64,000 nucleotides of DNA from NCBI GenBank assembly GCA_009773475.1, contig WSXV01000001.1, forward strand, positions 558,001-622,000, read 5' to 3'. The stretch's first letter is position 1. Every line of letters begins with the position of its first letter. Shown here in pieces: positions 8,379 to 18,087 of this stretch. The notes beneath the pieces were generated by a model that saw only the letters and a list, made by a program, of their open reading frames with translations, was not told the DNA's origin and searched no databases. Both the position numbers and the translations under genes were made by a program. Source of the stretch: Desulfobulbaceae bacterium (GTDB taxonomy: Bacteria > Desulfobacterota > Desulfobulbia > Desulfobulbales > Desulfocapsaceae).

Positions 8379-9322
8379 TGACCCTTGAGCCCCTGGATTT
8401 TAGTGGATTACACACCTATTCGCTGTATGGGCGGCCCTCCAAGGTGACCGTTGATAATTTCGGCAAGGCCCTTCCTGCCGGGAGTTCGGTGCGGGCCCTC
8501 TTAGAATCTTTGCCCGATCAGTTGCTGGGCCGCGATTTTCCGGAACTGGTGCGAAAGTTGGCGGGAGTGCATCGGCGTGGTTGTCCGCTCCTGGTGGGGA
8601 TGGGCGCCCATGTGATCAAAGTGGGATTGAATCCCCTGCTCATTGATCTGATGGAGCGTTCCATCATCACCGGGATTGCCATGAACGGGGCCTGTATTGT
8701 TCATGATGCCGAGATTGCCATGGCCGGTTTTACCTCGGAAGAGGTGGGCAATGTTTTAGGAGACGGGGCCTTTGGGGCGGCGAAGGAGACCGGTGAGGTG
8801 CTTAATGGCGCCATCAATGAGGGAGCAAAAAAGAACATGGGGATGGGAGCTGCCGTGGGGGCGGCCCTGGTGGCCGGCAATTTCCCCCATAATGATAAAA
8901 GTCTGCTGGCCACGGCCTATCGTCTGGGCATTCCGGTGACGGTGCATGTGGCGGTGGGCACGGATATTATCCATATCCATCCTTCTGCCTCGGGCGAGGC
9001 CATCGGCGCCACCTCGCATCTCGATTTCCGCATCTTCTGCGCCCAGGTGGCCAGGCTGCAGGGCGGAGCCTATCTCAATATCGGCTCAGCGGTCTTGTTG
9101 CCGGAGGTATTTCTAAAAGCGCTCACCGTTGTGAGAAATCTGGGCCATCAGGTCGACGATTTGACCACCGCCAATTTTGATTTTATGAAACAGTACCGGC
9201 CCTTGATGAATGTAGTGAATCGACCGACCGCCAATGGCGGCAGAGGATATAATATAACCGGTCACCATGAGTTGATGATTCCCCTGCTGGCGGCCTGCCT
9301 GCTGGATGAGCTAGGGAGATAG
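8375..9322 (+). CDS. Deoxyhypusine synthase-like protein of unknown function
   Basis: 315 aa. The segment around residues 72-125 closely resembles the NAD-binding core of deoxyhypusine synthase: GMGAHVIKVGLNPLLIDLME, then IAMNGACIVHDAEIAMAG and TSEEV. Bacteria have no eIF5A, so hypusine formation is not expected. In the region where deoxyhypusine synthase has its catalytic lysine, this protein reads ASGEAIGATSHLDFRIF without a matching lysine. A different NAD- or polyamine-related reaction is likely. The 4-bp overlap with gmhA indicates a linked role, perhaps in sugar-nucleotide or envelope metabolism; this is inference only. The same gmhA linkage probably exists in related deltaproteobacteria, but I could not check. 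Confidence 0.7.
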   Translation: MMTLEPLDFSGLHTYSLYGRPSKVTVDNFGKALPAGSSVRALLESLPDQLLGRDFPELVRKLAGVHRRGCPLLVGMGAHVIKVGLNPLLIDLMERSIITGIAMNGACIVHDAEIAMAGFTSEEVGNVLGDGAFGAAKETGEVLNGAINEGAKKNMGMGAAVGAALVAGNFPHNDKSLLATAYRLGIPVTVHVAVGTDIIHIHPSASGEAIGATSHLDFRIFCAQVARLQGGAYLNIGSAVLLPEVFLKALTVVRNLGHQVDDLTTANFDFMKQYRPLMNVVNRPTANGGRGYNITGHHELMIPLLAACLLDELGR

Positions 9323-9390
9323 TCGCCTCCCGGCCATTTCTTCGTCACTATTCTACTCCCATTATCCCTGAGCGGATGTGAGCTTGAATA

Positions 9391-9430
9391 AATCGGGGGG
9401 ACAGAAATGACTTCTGTCCCCCCGATTAAC
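9391..9430. terminator. Strong hairpin between convergent genes
   Basis: A perfect 16-bp stem (9391-9406 with 9412-9427, arms AATCGGGGGGACAGAA) has a 5-nt loop. It lies between convergent transcripts and can act in both directions, though it lacks a long T tract. The GGGGACAG core recurs in other intergenic spots of the window. Confidence 0.65.
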
Positions 9431-9459
9431 TTTTAACTGGTGCCGTGAGCGTTCAGCTT

Positions 9460-10302
9460 TTATTGGCCAACCTTTAACTGTCCACCTTTCCCCAAGCCTC
9501 CCTTGACCTCCTGAGCCTTGTATTGACGCAGAGAACGGACGATGTTGTTGTAGGCGTCCATAAATGCTGCGGTGATGACTTTTCCCTGCGGGGTATTGTT
9601 GTAGCTGCTCAGTCCGACCCCGCCTGCTCCGCCCCCGGTTCCGCCAAACAGGCTGCCAAAGCCGCCTATATCGGTCTTTGAGGCGCTACCTTCAGCGGCG
9701 GCGATCTGGACACCGGAACGGTTGTCGATCATGGTCAGCAAGGCGCTGGCCTCACGGGTCTGGGTGTTGCCGCCGACCGCCCCGAGAAGGGTGCCGGCGT
9801 GACCGCCCACCAGTCCGCCCAATGCGCCTGCCATGCCGCCGGTGTTGTCCTCACTGAAGATGATCTCCGGGGAAAGTCCGTAATCCGAAGAGACCATCTG
9901 GCCTTTGCCAAAATTACTGCCCTTACGCATTTCGCCCGATTCCTGCAGCTCCCGTTCACGGGACATGGCGTTCATTCCCGCAGCCCCTCGTTCTACCACC
10001 ACAAAACAGTTGGACTGCTGAATCATCAACCGGAGAAGGTTGGCGGTGGGTGGAAGTTTGTATTGGTTGGTGAGGATCGTGTACCAGCCTGCTGACTGGT
10101 TTTCGATGAGAGAGACGGTGCCCAGTGGTTCGCTGCATTTTTCCAGGGCCGAGCTCTCACCGCTGGTGGCACTGCCGGCCGCGCTGCCGGTGGCAACGGT
10201 TTTGGCGCTTTGACTGCCCATCTGCATCCCTGATTCGACACAAGAGGATGAAAGGAGAGTCAGGGCCGTGAGACCGATGAGAGAGATTTTGCTGATTTTC
10301 AT
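9460..10302 (-). CDS. CsgG-family lipoprotein
   Basis: I place the start at 10302, where GGAGG precedes ATG by 7 nt; a longer frame from 10356 has no such signal. This gives 280 aa beginning with a lipoprotein-like signal (MKISKISLIGLTALTLLSSSC, Cys at about 21; the lipobox is atypical, with Ser at -3). The body shows the CsgG pattern: a segment near SNCFVVVERGAAG followed by glycine-rich strands. CsgG family proteins form outer-membrane secretion pores or related envelope lipoproteins. No curli subunit or CsgE/F partner is nearby, so export of amyloid is not implied. The glycine-rich middle (GGMAGALGGLVGGHAG) is unusual. Monocistronic. Confidence 0.7.
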   Translation of the reverse strand: MKISKISLIGLTALTLLSSSCVESGMQMGSQSAKTVATGSAAGSATSGESSALEKCSEPLGTVSLIENQSAGWYTILTNQYKLPPTANLLRLMIQQSNCFVVVERGAAGMNAMSRERELQESGEMRKGSNFGKGQMVSSDYGLSPEIIFSEDNTGGMAGALGGLVGGHAGTLLGAVGGNTQTREASALLTMIDNRSGVQIAAAEGSASKTDIGGFGSLFGGTGGGAGGVGLSSYNNTPQGKVITAAFMDAYNNIVRSLRQYKAQEVKGGLGKGGQLKVGQ

Positions 10303-10512
10303 TAATGCCTCCATAAATGGTTTGAATAAGGTGAAAACCGGAATGACTGAAATCAAAGTATGCTATCTCAGTTTGAAAATCAACTGATAACGTACCAGCA
10401 TGGTTTGATTAAATCAGCCTCCAGAGAGTGGAAAAGGCCGGGGTGGTTAGGTTGGAATTCTGTCCGCCCAAAGGGTTGAAAGATAACGTTTGTTGTGGCC
10501 CCGCAGATCTTG

Positions 10513-11868
10513 TCACAACGGTGTTCCCCTTTCGAGCAGGGCCACGGTTTCGATGTGATGGGTTTGGGGAAACATGTCCACGGGTTGGAGTTTTTGGACG
10601 CAGAATCCTGCGTTGGTCAGCTCGCCCAAGTCTCGGCACAGGGTGGCGGGGTCGCAGGAGATATAGATCAGGCGTTGACGGGTAAGCATTGCCAGGAGAG
10701 GGGCAAGTTCCGGGGCGCCCTGGCGGGGCGGGTCGATGACCACGCAGTCAAAGCGCTCTTCGGCGGCGGCCAGGGTCTGGCAATACTGGTGGATGGGGCT
10801 TTTTTCAAACCGGGTATTGGTGAGGCCCGCCAGCTCGCTGTTTTTGCGAGCCTGACGGATGGCCGCGCCCTGGCCCTCAACACCGAGCAGGGAGGCGGAT
10901 CGCATGGCCAAGGGAATGGAGAAGTTGCCCATGCCGCAGAACAGGTCCAGAACCGAGCAGCGATGGTCAGCCCGGCAGAAGTCGAGCACCGTCTGGATGA
11001 GCTGGAGGTTTTGCTCCAGATTGACCTGGCAGAACCCTGCCGCCTCCCAGGCCAGTGAAATTGGTTTGTCAGTATGGCCGGGAAACGGCGGCAGCAGCAG
11101 CTCCAATGATTGAGACGATGAGGTCTGCGCATCACCTTTCCCGTCAATACTGACTGGCAGGAAGTCCTGGCCGCAAAATAGGATCCGTTCGAGTTCCGGT
11201 ACTGATGCCGTCAGGATTTCCGCAAGCTTTATGTCTGCGGGCCGTGCCTTGCGGGTGAGGTGAAACAGGCAGACGATCTTGGCGCTTGCCGGATTGAGCA
11301 GCAGCTCCAGTTCGGTACTGAGGAGCAGCAGCCGACGAAATGATGCCTGGAGTTGGAGTTGCCGGTAAGCCTGGTTTACCTCCGGCCGGGCCAGTAGGCA
11401 CTCCTTGATCGGGACGCACTGATGCGAATGAAAGCGGCGAAACCCCGGCACCCCATCGTCGTTAATCTGCAGGCGCAGACGCTGGCGATAGCCCATGATC
11501 CTGGGGGAAGCAAGGGGAGCTGCAAGCAGCGGGATGGCCTGGGACAGGGAATGCTGGGGAGCGCGCTGGAGCAGGTCGCCAATGATCTCGTGTTTGATCT
11601 GAAGCTGCTGTCCGTAGTCGCAGTGTTGAAGATCGCAGCCCCCGCAGATGCCATAGTGGGGGCAGGGCGGCGGAATACGGTGCGGCGAGGCCTCAAGGAT
11701 GGCGGTGGGAATGGCCTCGGCGAAGCCCTTTTTTTCGAGAATGATCCGGGCCTGGACGGTTTCCCCCGGCAGAACATGGCGGATAAGGACGATCTGGCCG
11801 TTTTCCCGGCGGGCCAGGCCGTAGCCGCCATTGACTGCTTTTTCAATCTGGAACAGGATGTCGCTCAT
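10513..11868 (-). CDS. RlmD/TrmA-family (uracil-5)-RNA methyltransferase
   Basis: A SAM-dependent enzyme that probably methylates uracil in 23S rRNA. Residues 1-60 are a TRAM RNA-binding domain. A [4Fe-4S] motif follows at C69-X5-C75-X2-C78, as in RlmD. The SAM-binding motif is VLDLFCGMGNFSIPLA. The DPPR motif is present (VVIDPPRQGA), and the catalytic Cys is in YISCDPATLCRDL. Length 451 aa is typical. The substrate base (U1939, U747 or a tRNA site) cannot be told from the sequence. It stands alone and is transcribed away from tamA. Confidence 0.9.
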   Translation of the reverse strand: MSDILFQIEKAVNGGYGLARRENGQIVLIRHVLPGETVQARIILEKKGFAEAIPTAILEASPHRIPPPCPHYGICGGCDLQHCDYGQQLQIKHEIIGDLLQRAPQHSLSQAIPLLAAPLASPRIMGYRQRLRLQINDDGVPGFRRFHSHQCVPIKECLLARPEVNQAYRQLQLQASFRRLLLLSTELELLLNPASAKIVCLFHLTRKARPADIKLAEILTASVPELERILFCGQDFLPVSIDGKGDAQTSSSQSLELLLPPFPGHTDKPISLAWEAAGFCQVNLEQNLQLIQTVLDFCRADHRCSVLDLFCGMGNFSIPLAMRSASLLGVEGQGAAIRQARKNSELAGLTNTRFEKSPIHQYCQTLAAAEERFDCVVIDPPRQGAPELAPLLAMLTRQRLIYISCDPATLCRDLGELTNAGFCVQKLQPVDMFPQTHHIETVALLERGTPL

Positions 11869-12097
11869 TTTTTCAATGACGGAGAGGTTGATGAAATGGT
11901 ATTTAGTCAGAAAAAAAGTGGTTGCTCTCCCCCTTGGGAAAGCCCCTCATTTTCTTCTTTAACGATTCTTTCGACGGTGAAAAGTTGATCTGTTGAAACT
12001 GGCCCATTTTGTCTGGTGTCGGCGGCAGACAAGAGAATTTTTTATAGCCCTTCCCGGATGAAACTGCATCCATAAAACCCCTTACTCTTCTTCTTTG

Positions 12098-13846
12098 ATG
12101 CATTTTTTGCGCACCATTACATGCTTTCTTTTCCTGGTTCTGTGTCTCTTGGCACCCCCTGCGGTCCTCGCGGAAGTGGCCCTTGAGGTGAAAATCAGTG
12201 ATGTTGCGCCGGAATTGTCTGCCAATATTCTGGCCCGACTGAGGATCTATCAGCAGCGCCTGAATCCGAAACTCAGTGTCGGCGAGATGCGGCGTCTGCA
12301 TCGCAAGGCGGGCGCTGATATAAAATCTGCCCTGGAACCCCTGGGCTATTATTCGTCCCGCATAGAAAGTGCCCTGGTGAAAACCGAAGGCGGGGGCTGG
12401 CATGCTTCCTATATCATCACGCCCGGTGAGCCTGTTCGGGTGCATTCTGTGGTCGTGCAGGTCGAAGGCCCCGGCAGCGGCCTGTCCCTTTTTGCCGATC
12501 TGGCAACGCAATTCCCTCTCCAGAAGGGCGCTGTTCTCCATCACCAGCACTATGAAGAGGGGAAAAAAAATATTCTCAGTTGGGCCCGACGGAACGGATT
12601 CGTCGAGGCCCGATTAGTCAAGAGTGAAATCAGGGTGCGGCGGGCAAGCCATCGGGCTGAAATTGATCTGCTTCTCGATACCGGACATCGTTTTTTGTTC
12701 GGCAAGACCACCTTCACTGAGGGGATCATCAATCAGGGACTCTTGGCCCGGTATCTCCCTTACAAGGAAGGCGAGCCTTATTCGGTGCACGCACTGACCC
12801 GGTTGCAGTCAATCCTCTACGACACCGGTTTCTTCAGCGGGGTAAGTGTTGAGCCGGAGTTTGATAAGATGCAGGAACAACGGGTGCCGGTGGCCCTTGA
12901 GCTTGTTCCGGCCTTGCGCAATCGGTATAGCTTTGGTCTTGGCTATGGCACAGATACCGGGGCGCGCGGCAAGATAGAGTGGAAAAACCGATTGTTTAAC
13001 GATAGTGGCCACAAGGTGCACAGCTCGCTGCAACTCTCTCAAAAGCTGAGCAAGTTTGATGCGGCCTATCAGATACCCATCAATGATCCCCGATACGATG
13101 CCCTGAAATACGCTGGAAGCTGGGCCAGTGAAGAGTGGGACGATACCAAGACGGATCTGCTGTCTGTGGCGTCGGCCGTCAGTCATGCCGGCCCGAGGTA
13201 TCAGTATGGTGTCACCTTTGAGGTTCGCGATGAAAACTATGATATCGGCTCCACCAGCGGTTCCAGTTTGCTTTTGCTGCCGAAAGGTGGCTGGAGTATG
13301 GTGTTGGCCGATAACCGGATGAATGTCGAGAATGGCTGGCGTTTTTCAGTGGAGGTGACCGGAGCTGAGAAGGCCCTTCTTTCCGACGCCACCTTTTTGC
13401 AGGCCCAAAGCGGGGTCAAAGGGATCTGGAGCCCCTTTGACCAGTGGCGGCTGCTCGGCCGCTTTACCCTTGGCGCCACCTTTGTTGATTCCATTGATGA
13501 TCTTCCTCCATCTCTGCGGTTTTATGCCGGTGGTGACCAGAGTGTCCGCGGCTATGCCTATAAAAGTATCGGGACGAAAGATGCTTCCGGAACCGTGATC
13601 GGCGGCCGCTATCTGACGGTGGGCAGCATCGAGATGGAACGGAAAATCAATGACCTGTGGAGTGGCGCAATCTTTTATGATACCGGCCAGGCCACGGATA
13701 CCCTGGATGTTAAGCTGAAGAACAGCGTGGGCTTTGGCGGGCGGATTACCCTGCCCTTTGGTCAGATCCGGATGGATATCGGCTTCCCGCTCCAGCACGA
13801 AGACCACTTCTATTATTTACATCTCAATGTGGGGGCGGATCTGTGA
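12098..13846 (+). CDS. tamA: TamA-type Omp85 outer-membrane assembly protein
   Basis: Forms the outer-membrane half of the translocation and assembly module. An N-terminal Sec signal peptide (hydrophobic to LAPPAVLAE) is followed by about three POTRA domains (~25-260) and a C-terminal 16-strand-type barrel. The barrel carries the Omp85 signature region GGDQSVRGYAYKSIG, and the protein ends in the typical aromatic/hydrophobic strand (YYLHLNVGADL). 582-583 aa matches TamA. The ATG at 12098 is chosen over the TTG just before it; neither has a clear Shine-Dalgarno. The gene overlaps tamB by 4 bp. Confidence 0.9.
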   Translation: MHFLRTITCFLFLVLCLLAPPAVLAEVALEVKISDVAPELSANILARLRIYQQRLNPKLSVGEMRRLHRKAGADIKSALEPLGYYSSRIESALVKTEGGGWHASYIITPGEPVRVHSVVVQVEGPGSGLSLFADLATQFPLQKGAVLHHQHYEEGKKNILSWARRNGFVEARLVKSEIRVRRASHRAEIDLLLDTGHRFLFGKTTFTEGIINQGLLARYLPYKEGEPYSVHALTRLQSILYDTGFFSGVSVEPEFDKMQEQRVPVALELVPALRNRYSFGLGYGTDTGARGKIEWKNRLFNDSGHKVHSSLQLSQKLSKFDAAYQIPINDPRYDALKYAGSWASEEWDDTKTDLLSVASAVSHAGPRYQYGVTFEVRDENYDIGSTSGSSLLLLPKGGWSMVLADNRMNVENGWRFSVEVTGAEKALLSDATFLQAQSGVKGIWSPFDQWRLLGRFTLGATFVDSIDDLPPSLRFYAGGDQSVRGYAYKSIGTKDASGTVIGGRYLTVGSIEMERKINDLWSGAIFYDTGQATDTLDVKLKNSVGFGGRITLPFGQIRMDIGFPLQHEDHFYYLHLNVGADL

Positions 13847-16800
13847 AACGGTGGCGAGTTGTCGGACTGTTTGTGCTGCCCTTGCTGATCCTGCTGGCCG
13901 CACTGGCCGGGGTTGCTTTTTGGGGAGGCAGCGAAGGGGGGCTGCAGCAGCTGGCTCGTCTGGCGGTGCAGTCTTCTGCCGGTGTCCTGACCATTGACAA
14001 GGTTTCCGGTCGGCTGTTGGGGAGTTGGCGTCTGGAGGGAGTGCGGGTGCAGACCGTGGACCTTGATCTGCGCTGTCAGAAGATCGAGGGGCGGGTGCTG
14101 CCTCTGGCCCTGTTGCGGGGGGAAGTGCGGATGGAGCTGGTGCATGGCGCAGGGGTTGATCTGTTGATCAGGGAAGACCCCCAGGATACCTCACCCCTGG
14201 TCTTGCCCATCCTCAACTTCCCGGTCAGGGTGGCGGTGGAAAAACTCGAGATTGAAGATTTTTTTATCCATGACGAAACCGGCGTGGAGTTTCCCCGTAT
14301 AGAGTGGATCTCCGGAGAACTTGCGGCCCAACGGCGTCGCGCCCTCTTGCAAGGGGGCGAGTTCAGAATGGATGGTGTCTCTGCGCAGGTCCAGGGAAGT
14401 ATGGAGTTTGACGGGAAATGGCCTGTTGATCTGCGCGGCGGTCTGCAGATTAAAGTGGGGGAAGAGGCTGGTGCCATCCCACTGTCGGCTGATTTTGTTA
14501 TTGGCGCTGTTCTCACCGATCCGGTGGCCCAGGTTGATCTCAAGACTCCGGCAAAAACCACGATCAACCTTACCTGTACCGATCTCTTTGGTGATTTACG
14601 CTGGCAGGGGGAGACCACAGTCGCCCGGGTAAGCGCCAATGAGATTCTCTCGCTCTGGCAGGCGAAAATGGCGGCGGTGAATCCGGCCTGGCCCGAGCTC
14701 TATTTTACCGAGGCACATCTTGCTGCCACCGGAAACACCGATGGATATAAGGGAACAGTGCGAATGCAGGGGCAATGGACGAAGTCTGAGGTCTGGCCTC
14801 ATCTTGCGGCCCTGCCGCCGATGATCATTGAGGCTGAGCTTGCAGGGGACACCGAGGGCTTGCAGGTGCCGTCTCTGACAGCCAAATCGCAAACAGGAGA
14901 GGTCCGGGCCAAGGGAATGGTAAGCTGGCTGGATGATGTGCACTGGCAGGCGGAGCTTGAGACCAGGGAGGTGGAGCTTGCGTCCTATTTGCCGGAATGG
15001 ACAGGGCACATGGATGCCGAGATCAAGACCAGTGGCCGGTTGCGCGGCGATGTTCTCAGCGGTGAACTGACGCTGGTGGCACTGGATGGCGATCTGCTCG
15101 GCTATCCCCTTTCCGGCAGTGGTGAGCTGCGGCTGGATGAACGTGGCTTGCAGGTGGACACGCTGCGGCTGCAAAGCGGGGATTCAGAGTTGGACGTCTC
15201 GGGAACAGTGGGCGAGGAGATGAACCTCCGGGTTCGCGCTGAAGTGGCGAGCCTTGCCAATCTCTTGCCTGAAGCGGCGGGGACGGGCCATTTTCAGGGA
15301 ACGGTTAAGGGCAGTCGAAAGGCGCCCGAGTTTTCTTTCACCCTTGACGGCAACGCTCTGTCCTACCGGGAGACCATGGTGCAGACCTTGACCGGTTCCG
15401 GGAAAGGCGTCTTCAGTCCGCAAGGTGCGGTGGAGGTCAAGCTTGCCGGGCAAGGGCTGTGGGCGGCATCATTCCCATTTTCTTCAGTGGATGTGGGACT
15501 GGGGGGAAGCATGGCTCGGCATCATCTCCAGGCCAAGTTCGCAGGATCTTCCGGGGAGATGGATGTTGCGCTGGATGGCAGCCTTGAGACGACAGAGGCC
15601 ATTGCCTGGAAGGGTGAGCTGGGGGAGCTCTTGTTACATCTTGATCCCTACAGCAAGTGGCGGTTAAGGAAACCGGCACCCTTACGGATTGATGGCAGCG
15701 GCGTCGAACTGGCCCCGGCCTGTCTTGAACAGGGAGCGGCTTCGTTTTGTGTGGAGGGTGACTGGCGGGCCTTTGATGACAGTCAGTGGCGGTTCAATGC
15801 TGAGCTCGATTCCTTTGCCTGCGGCCTGCTCTATCAGTGGCATCTGATCCCCCGTCCTCTGGAAGGACGGCTTTCGGCCCTGCTTCGTTTGCAGGGTCAG
15901 GGAGCGCGCCTGGTGCAGGGGGAAGCCGGCGTTACCGTTCCCGATCTGCAAATGAGTGCTCCCGATGAAGACGGCAGGGAGCAAATCTTGCGCTGGACGG
16001 AGACTCTTTTCAGCCTCAAACTGGCGGACTCCAGACTCTCGACAACGGCGAAGAGCCGCTATCAGGATGGAAGCACCATTGATGCCGCAATCCAGATTGA
16101 CGGATTCGGAGATCTTGCTTCATCGTGGGATGGCTTGCCGCTGCAGGGAAAGATTGACCTGGATGTCAAGGATCTTACTCCCCTTGCTTTTCTCACAGAC
16201 TCCATGATCGTGCCGACTGGCTCCGTAAAGGGCGCATTCGCCCTGTCGGGACGGCTGGGAAACCCCTTCTTGAGTGGAGAGCTTCGACAGAGAGACGGTA
16301 CTGTTTTTGTTCCGGCAACGGGCATAACTTTGGAGGAATTGTTTCTTTCGGTTATGATGAAGGGAGAAGAGGAGGGGATGGCAGTGGTTCTTTCGGCTGA
16401 CTCCGGCTCTGGAAACATCAGGGTTGCCGGCAATGTTTTGCGCAGGGACGATAATTGGCGGGTTGATGTCCATGCCACCGGCAAAGAGTTTGAGCTGGCG
16501 CATCTGACCGAGTATGAGATTGTCGTTGATCCGGATCTCCATATTGTCATGGATGCCGGAGTCGCCCATGTGACTGGCAGGGTGCTGGTGCCCAGGGCCG
16601 TGATTGCCGTGAATAAGATGGACGGTTATGTGGCCGCCTCCGATGATGTGATCATAGTTGACGAACAGGATGGAGGGAAGAAGGGATGGCCCCTAAGCGG
16701 GTTGGTGAATGTTGAGCTGGGAAAAGAGGTCAGCGTCGATTCCTTTGGGGTGAAGGGACGGATGGATGGGAGTGTGGCAGTGACTGCTGTCCCAGGTCAT

Positions 16801-17409
16801 CCCTTGACCGGCAGGGGGAACTTGATAGTGCATGACGGGATTTATGTGGTAAGAAATCGGGCTCTGGATATTTCCCGAGGAAAGTTCTTCTTTTTGGGCG
16901 GCCCTTTGGTTAATCCGGGGATTGATGCGCTGGCCCAGAGAAAAAGTAACAGTAAGACCGTGGGGGTATTGGTTTCTGGAATGGTTGATGACATGGAGGT
17001 GAAACTTTTCTCTGATCCTCCCATGGCCGAGAGCGAGATTCTCACCGCCTTGCTGTCTGGACGTCCCTATGCCGAAACCAGTCATCAGGTGAGCAAAACA
17101 GTGCAGGAGACGGTTGCCGGGGTTGGATTTGAGCGGGGCGGAGCGATTCTGGGAGACATCTTTTCGGGCATCGAGGATCAGTTCCTGCTGAATAACATCT
17201 ACATGGAGAGCGGAGAGGAAGCGTCTGATGTGTCGGTGATGATCGGCAAAGAGCTGATCAAGGATCTATATATCAGCTATGGCTATGATCCGTTCAAGGC
17301 CAGTGGAATCTTTAAGGCCAGGTATGATTTGTGGAAAAGATTTTCGGTGGAGACTGAGATCGGGGCAGAACAGACCGGAGCCGATCTGCTCTGGTCCATT
17401 GAAAAATAA
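13843..17409 (+). CDS. tamB: TamB inner-membrane/periplasmic AsmA-like assembly protein
   Basis: 1188 aa with a single N-terminal membrane anchor (residues ~5-30). A very long beta-rich periplasmic region follows, and a C-terminal DUF490/TamB domain with the family features: GSVKGAFALSGRLGNPFLSGEL, VHDGIYVVRNRALDISRGKF, and an ending that contains LFSDPPMAESEILTALLSGR. It spans the periplasm and works with TamA in moving proteins or phospholipids to the outer membrane. GTG start overlapping the tamA stop by 4 bp, which ties the pair. Confidence 0.92.
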   Translation: MKRWRVVGLFVLPLLILLAALAGVAFWGGSEGGLQQLARLAVQSSAGVLTIDKVSGRLLGSWRLEGVRVQTVDLDLRCQKIEGRVLPLALLRGEVRMELVHGAGVDLLIREDPQDTSPLVLPILNFPVRVAVEKLEIEDFFIHDETGVEFPRIEWISGELAAQRRRALLQGGEFRMDGVSAQVQGSMEFDGKWPVDLRGGLQIKVGEEAGAIPLSADFVIGAVLTDPVAQVDLKTPAKTTINLTCTDLFGDLRWQGETTVARVSANEILSLWQAKMAAVNPAWPELYFTEAHLAATGNTDGYKGTVRMQGQWTKSEVWPHLAALPPMIIEAELAGDTEGLQVPSLTAKSQTGEVRAKGMVSWLDDVHWQAELETREVELASYLPEWTGHMDAEIKTSGRLRGDVLSGELTLVALDGDLLGYPLSGSGELRLDERGLQVDTLRLQSGDSELDVSGTVGEEMNLRVRAEVASLANLLPEAAGTGHFQGTVKGSRKAPEFSFTLDGNALSYRETMVQTLTGSGKGVFSPQGAVEVKLAGQGLWAASFPFSSVDVGLGGSMARHHLQAKFAGSSGEMDVALDGSLETTEAIAWKGELGELLLHLDPYSKWRLRKPAPLRIDGSGVELAPACLEQGAASFCVEGDWRAFDDSQWRFNAELDSFACGLLYQWHLIPRPLEGRLSALLRLQGQGARLVQGEAGVTVPDLQMSAPDEDGREQILRWTETLFSLKLADSRLSTTAKSRYQDGSTIDAAIQIDGFGDLASSWDGLPLQGKIDLDVKDLTPLAFLTDSMIVPTGSVKGAFALSGRLGNPFLSGELRQRDGTVFVPATGITLEELFLSVMMKGEEEGMAVVLSADSGSGNIRVAGNVLRRDDNWRVDVHATGKEFELAHLTEYEIVVDPDLHIVMDAGVAHVTGRVLVPRAVIAVNKMDGYVAASDDVIIVDEQDGGKKGWPLSGLVNVELGKEVSVDSFGVKGRMDGSVAVTAVPGHPLTGRGNLIVHDGIYVVRNRALDISRGKFFFLGGPLVNPGIDALAQRKSNSKTVGVLVSGMVDDMEVKLFSDPPMAESEILTALLSGRPYAETSHQVSKTVQETVAGVGFERGGAILGDIFSGIEDQFLLNNIYMESGEEASDVSVMIGKELIKDLYISYGYDPFKASGIFKARYDLWKRFSVETEIGAEQTGADLLWSIEK

Positions 17410-17425
17410 TATCAGAAGGAGAATA

Positions 17426-18019
17426 ATGATGAAGGTTGTGGCATTTAACGGCAGCGCCAGAAAAGATGGAAATACCGCCCTGTTGCTGAAGACCGTTCTG
17501 GCCGAGCTTGAGACGGCAGGGGTGGAGACGGAGATGGTCCAGCTTGCCGGTAGCAAACTGCGGGGCTGCATTGCCTGTTATGAATGTTTCAAGAGAAAGG
17601 ACGGCCATTGTGCCTTGAGTACCGTCGAGAAGGATGGCATCAATGACTATCTGGACAAGATGAAGGGCGCAGACGCCATCCTTCTTGGCTCGCCCACCTA
17701 TTTTGCCGATGTCTCTTCCGAGATGAAGGCCCTAATGGATCGGTGCGGCATGGTTGGCCGGGCGAACGAAGAGCTGTTCAAAAGAAAGCTTGGCGCTGCA
17801 GTGGTGGCGGCAAGACGGGCCGGCGCCATCCATGTGTTTGACACCCTGAACCACTTCTTCCTCATCGGTCAGATGATCGTGGTTGGCTCCAGTTATTGGA
17901 ATATCGGCATGGGCCGGGAGAAAGAAGAGGTGGCCAAGGATGAGGAAGGGATGCAGACCATGCGTGTTCTTGGTCAGAATATGGCCTGGCTGTTACAAGT
18001 GATGGAAGGGAAAAGATAG
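17426..18019 (+). CDS. Iron-sulfur flavoprotein (NADPH-dependent FMN reductase-like)
   Basis: 197 aa with a flavodoxin-like fold that binds FMN; it likely serves as an electron carrier or reductase. It starts at the ATG pair 17426/17429 behind AGAAGGAG. Key motifs are VVAFNGSARKDGNTALL (phosphate loop) and SPTYFADVSSEMKALMDR. A compact cluster motif, C48-X2-C51-X2-C54-X7-C62, is of the kind that ligates a [4Fe-4S] cluster in iron-sulfur flavoproteins of methanogens and anaerobes. It follows tamB by 16 bp but is unlikely to belong to the Tam system. The response-regulator gene follows after 68 bp. Confidence 0.88.
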   Translation: MMKVVAFNGSARKDGNTALLLKTVLAELETAGVETEMVQLAGSKLRGCIACYECFKRKDGHCALSTVEKDGINDYLDKMKGADAILLGSPTYFADVSSEMKALMDRCGMVGRANEELFKRKLGAAVVAARRAGAIHVFDTLNHFFLIGQMIVVGSSYWNIGMGREKEEVAKDEEGMQTMRVLGQNMAWLLQVMEGKR

Positions 18020-18087
18020 ATGGCAGGATTGCTGAGAACAGAAGCTGGAAGGGAGAAGATGGAAGAGAAAAAAGGCAAGGAGCAAGC

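Noticed and set aside
8375..9322. True deoxyhypusine synthase
   Set aside because: The expected catalytic lysine segment is missing and bacteria lack the eIF5A substrate.
10302..10356. Longer N-terminus for the CsgG-like protein
   Set aside because: The GGAGG before ATG 10302 and the lipoprotein-like signal that starts there make the shorter form far more likely.
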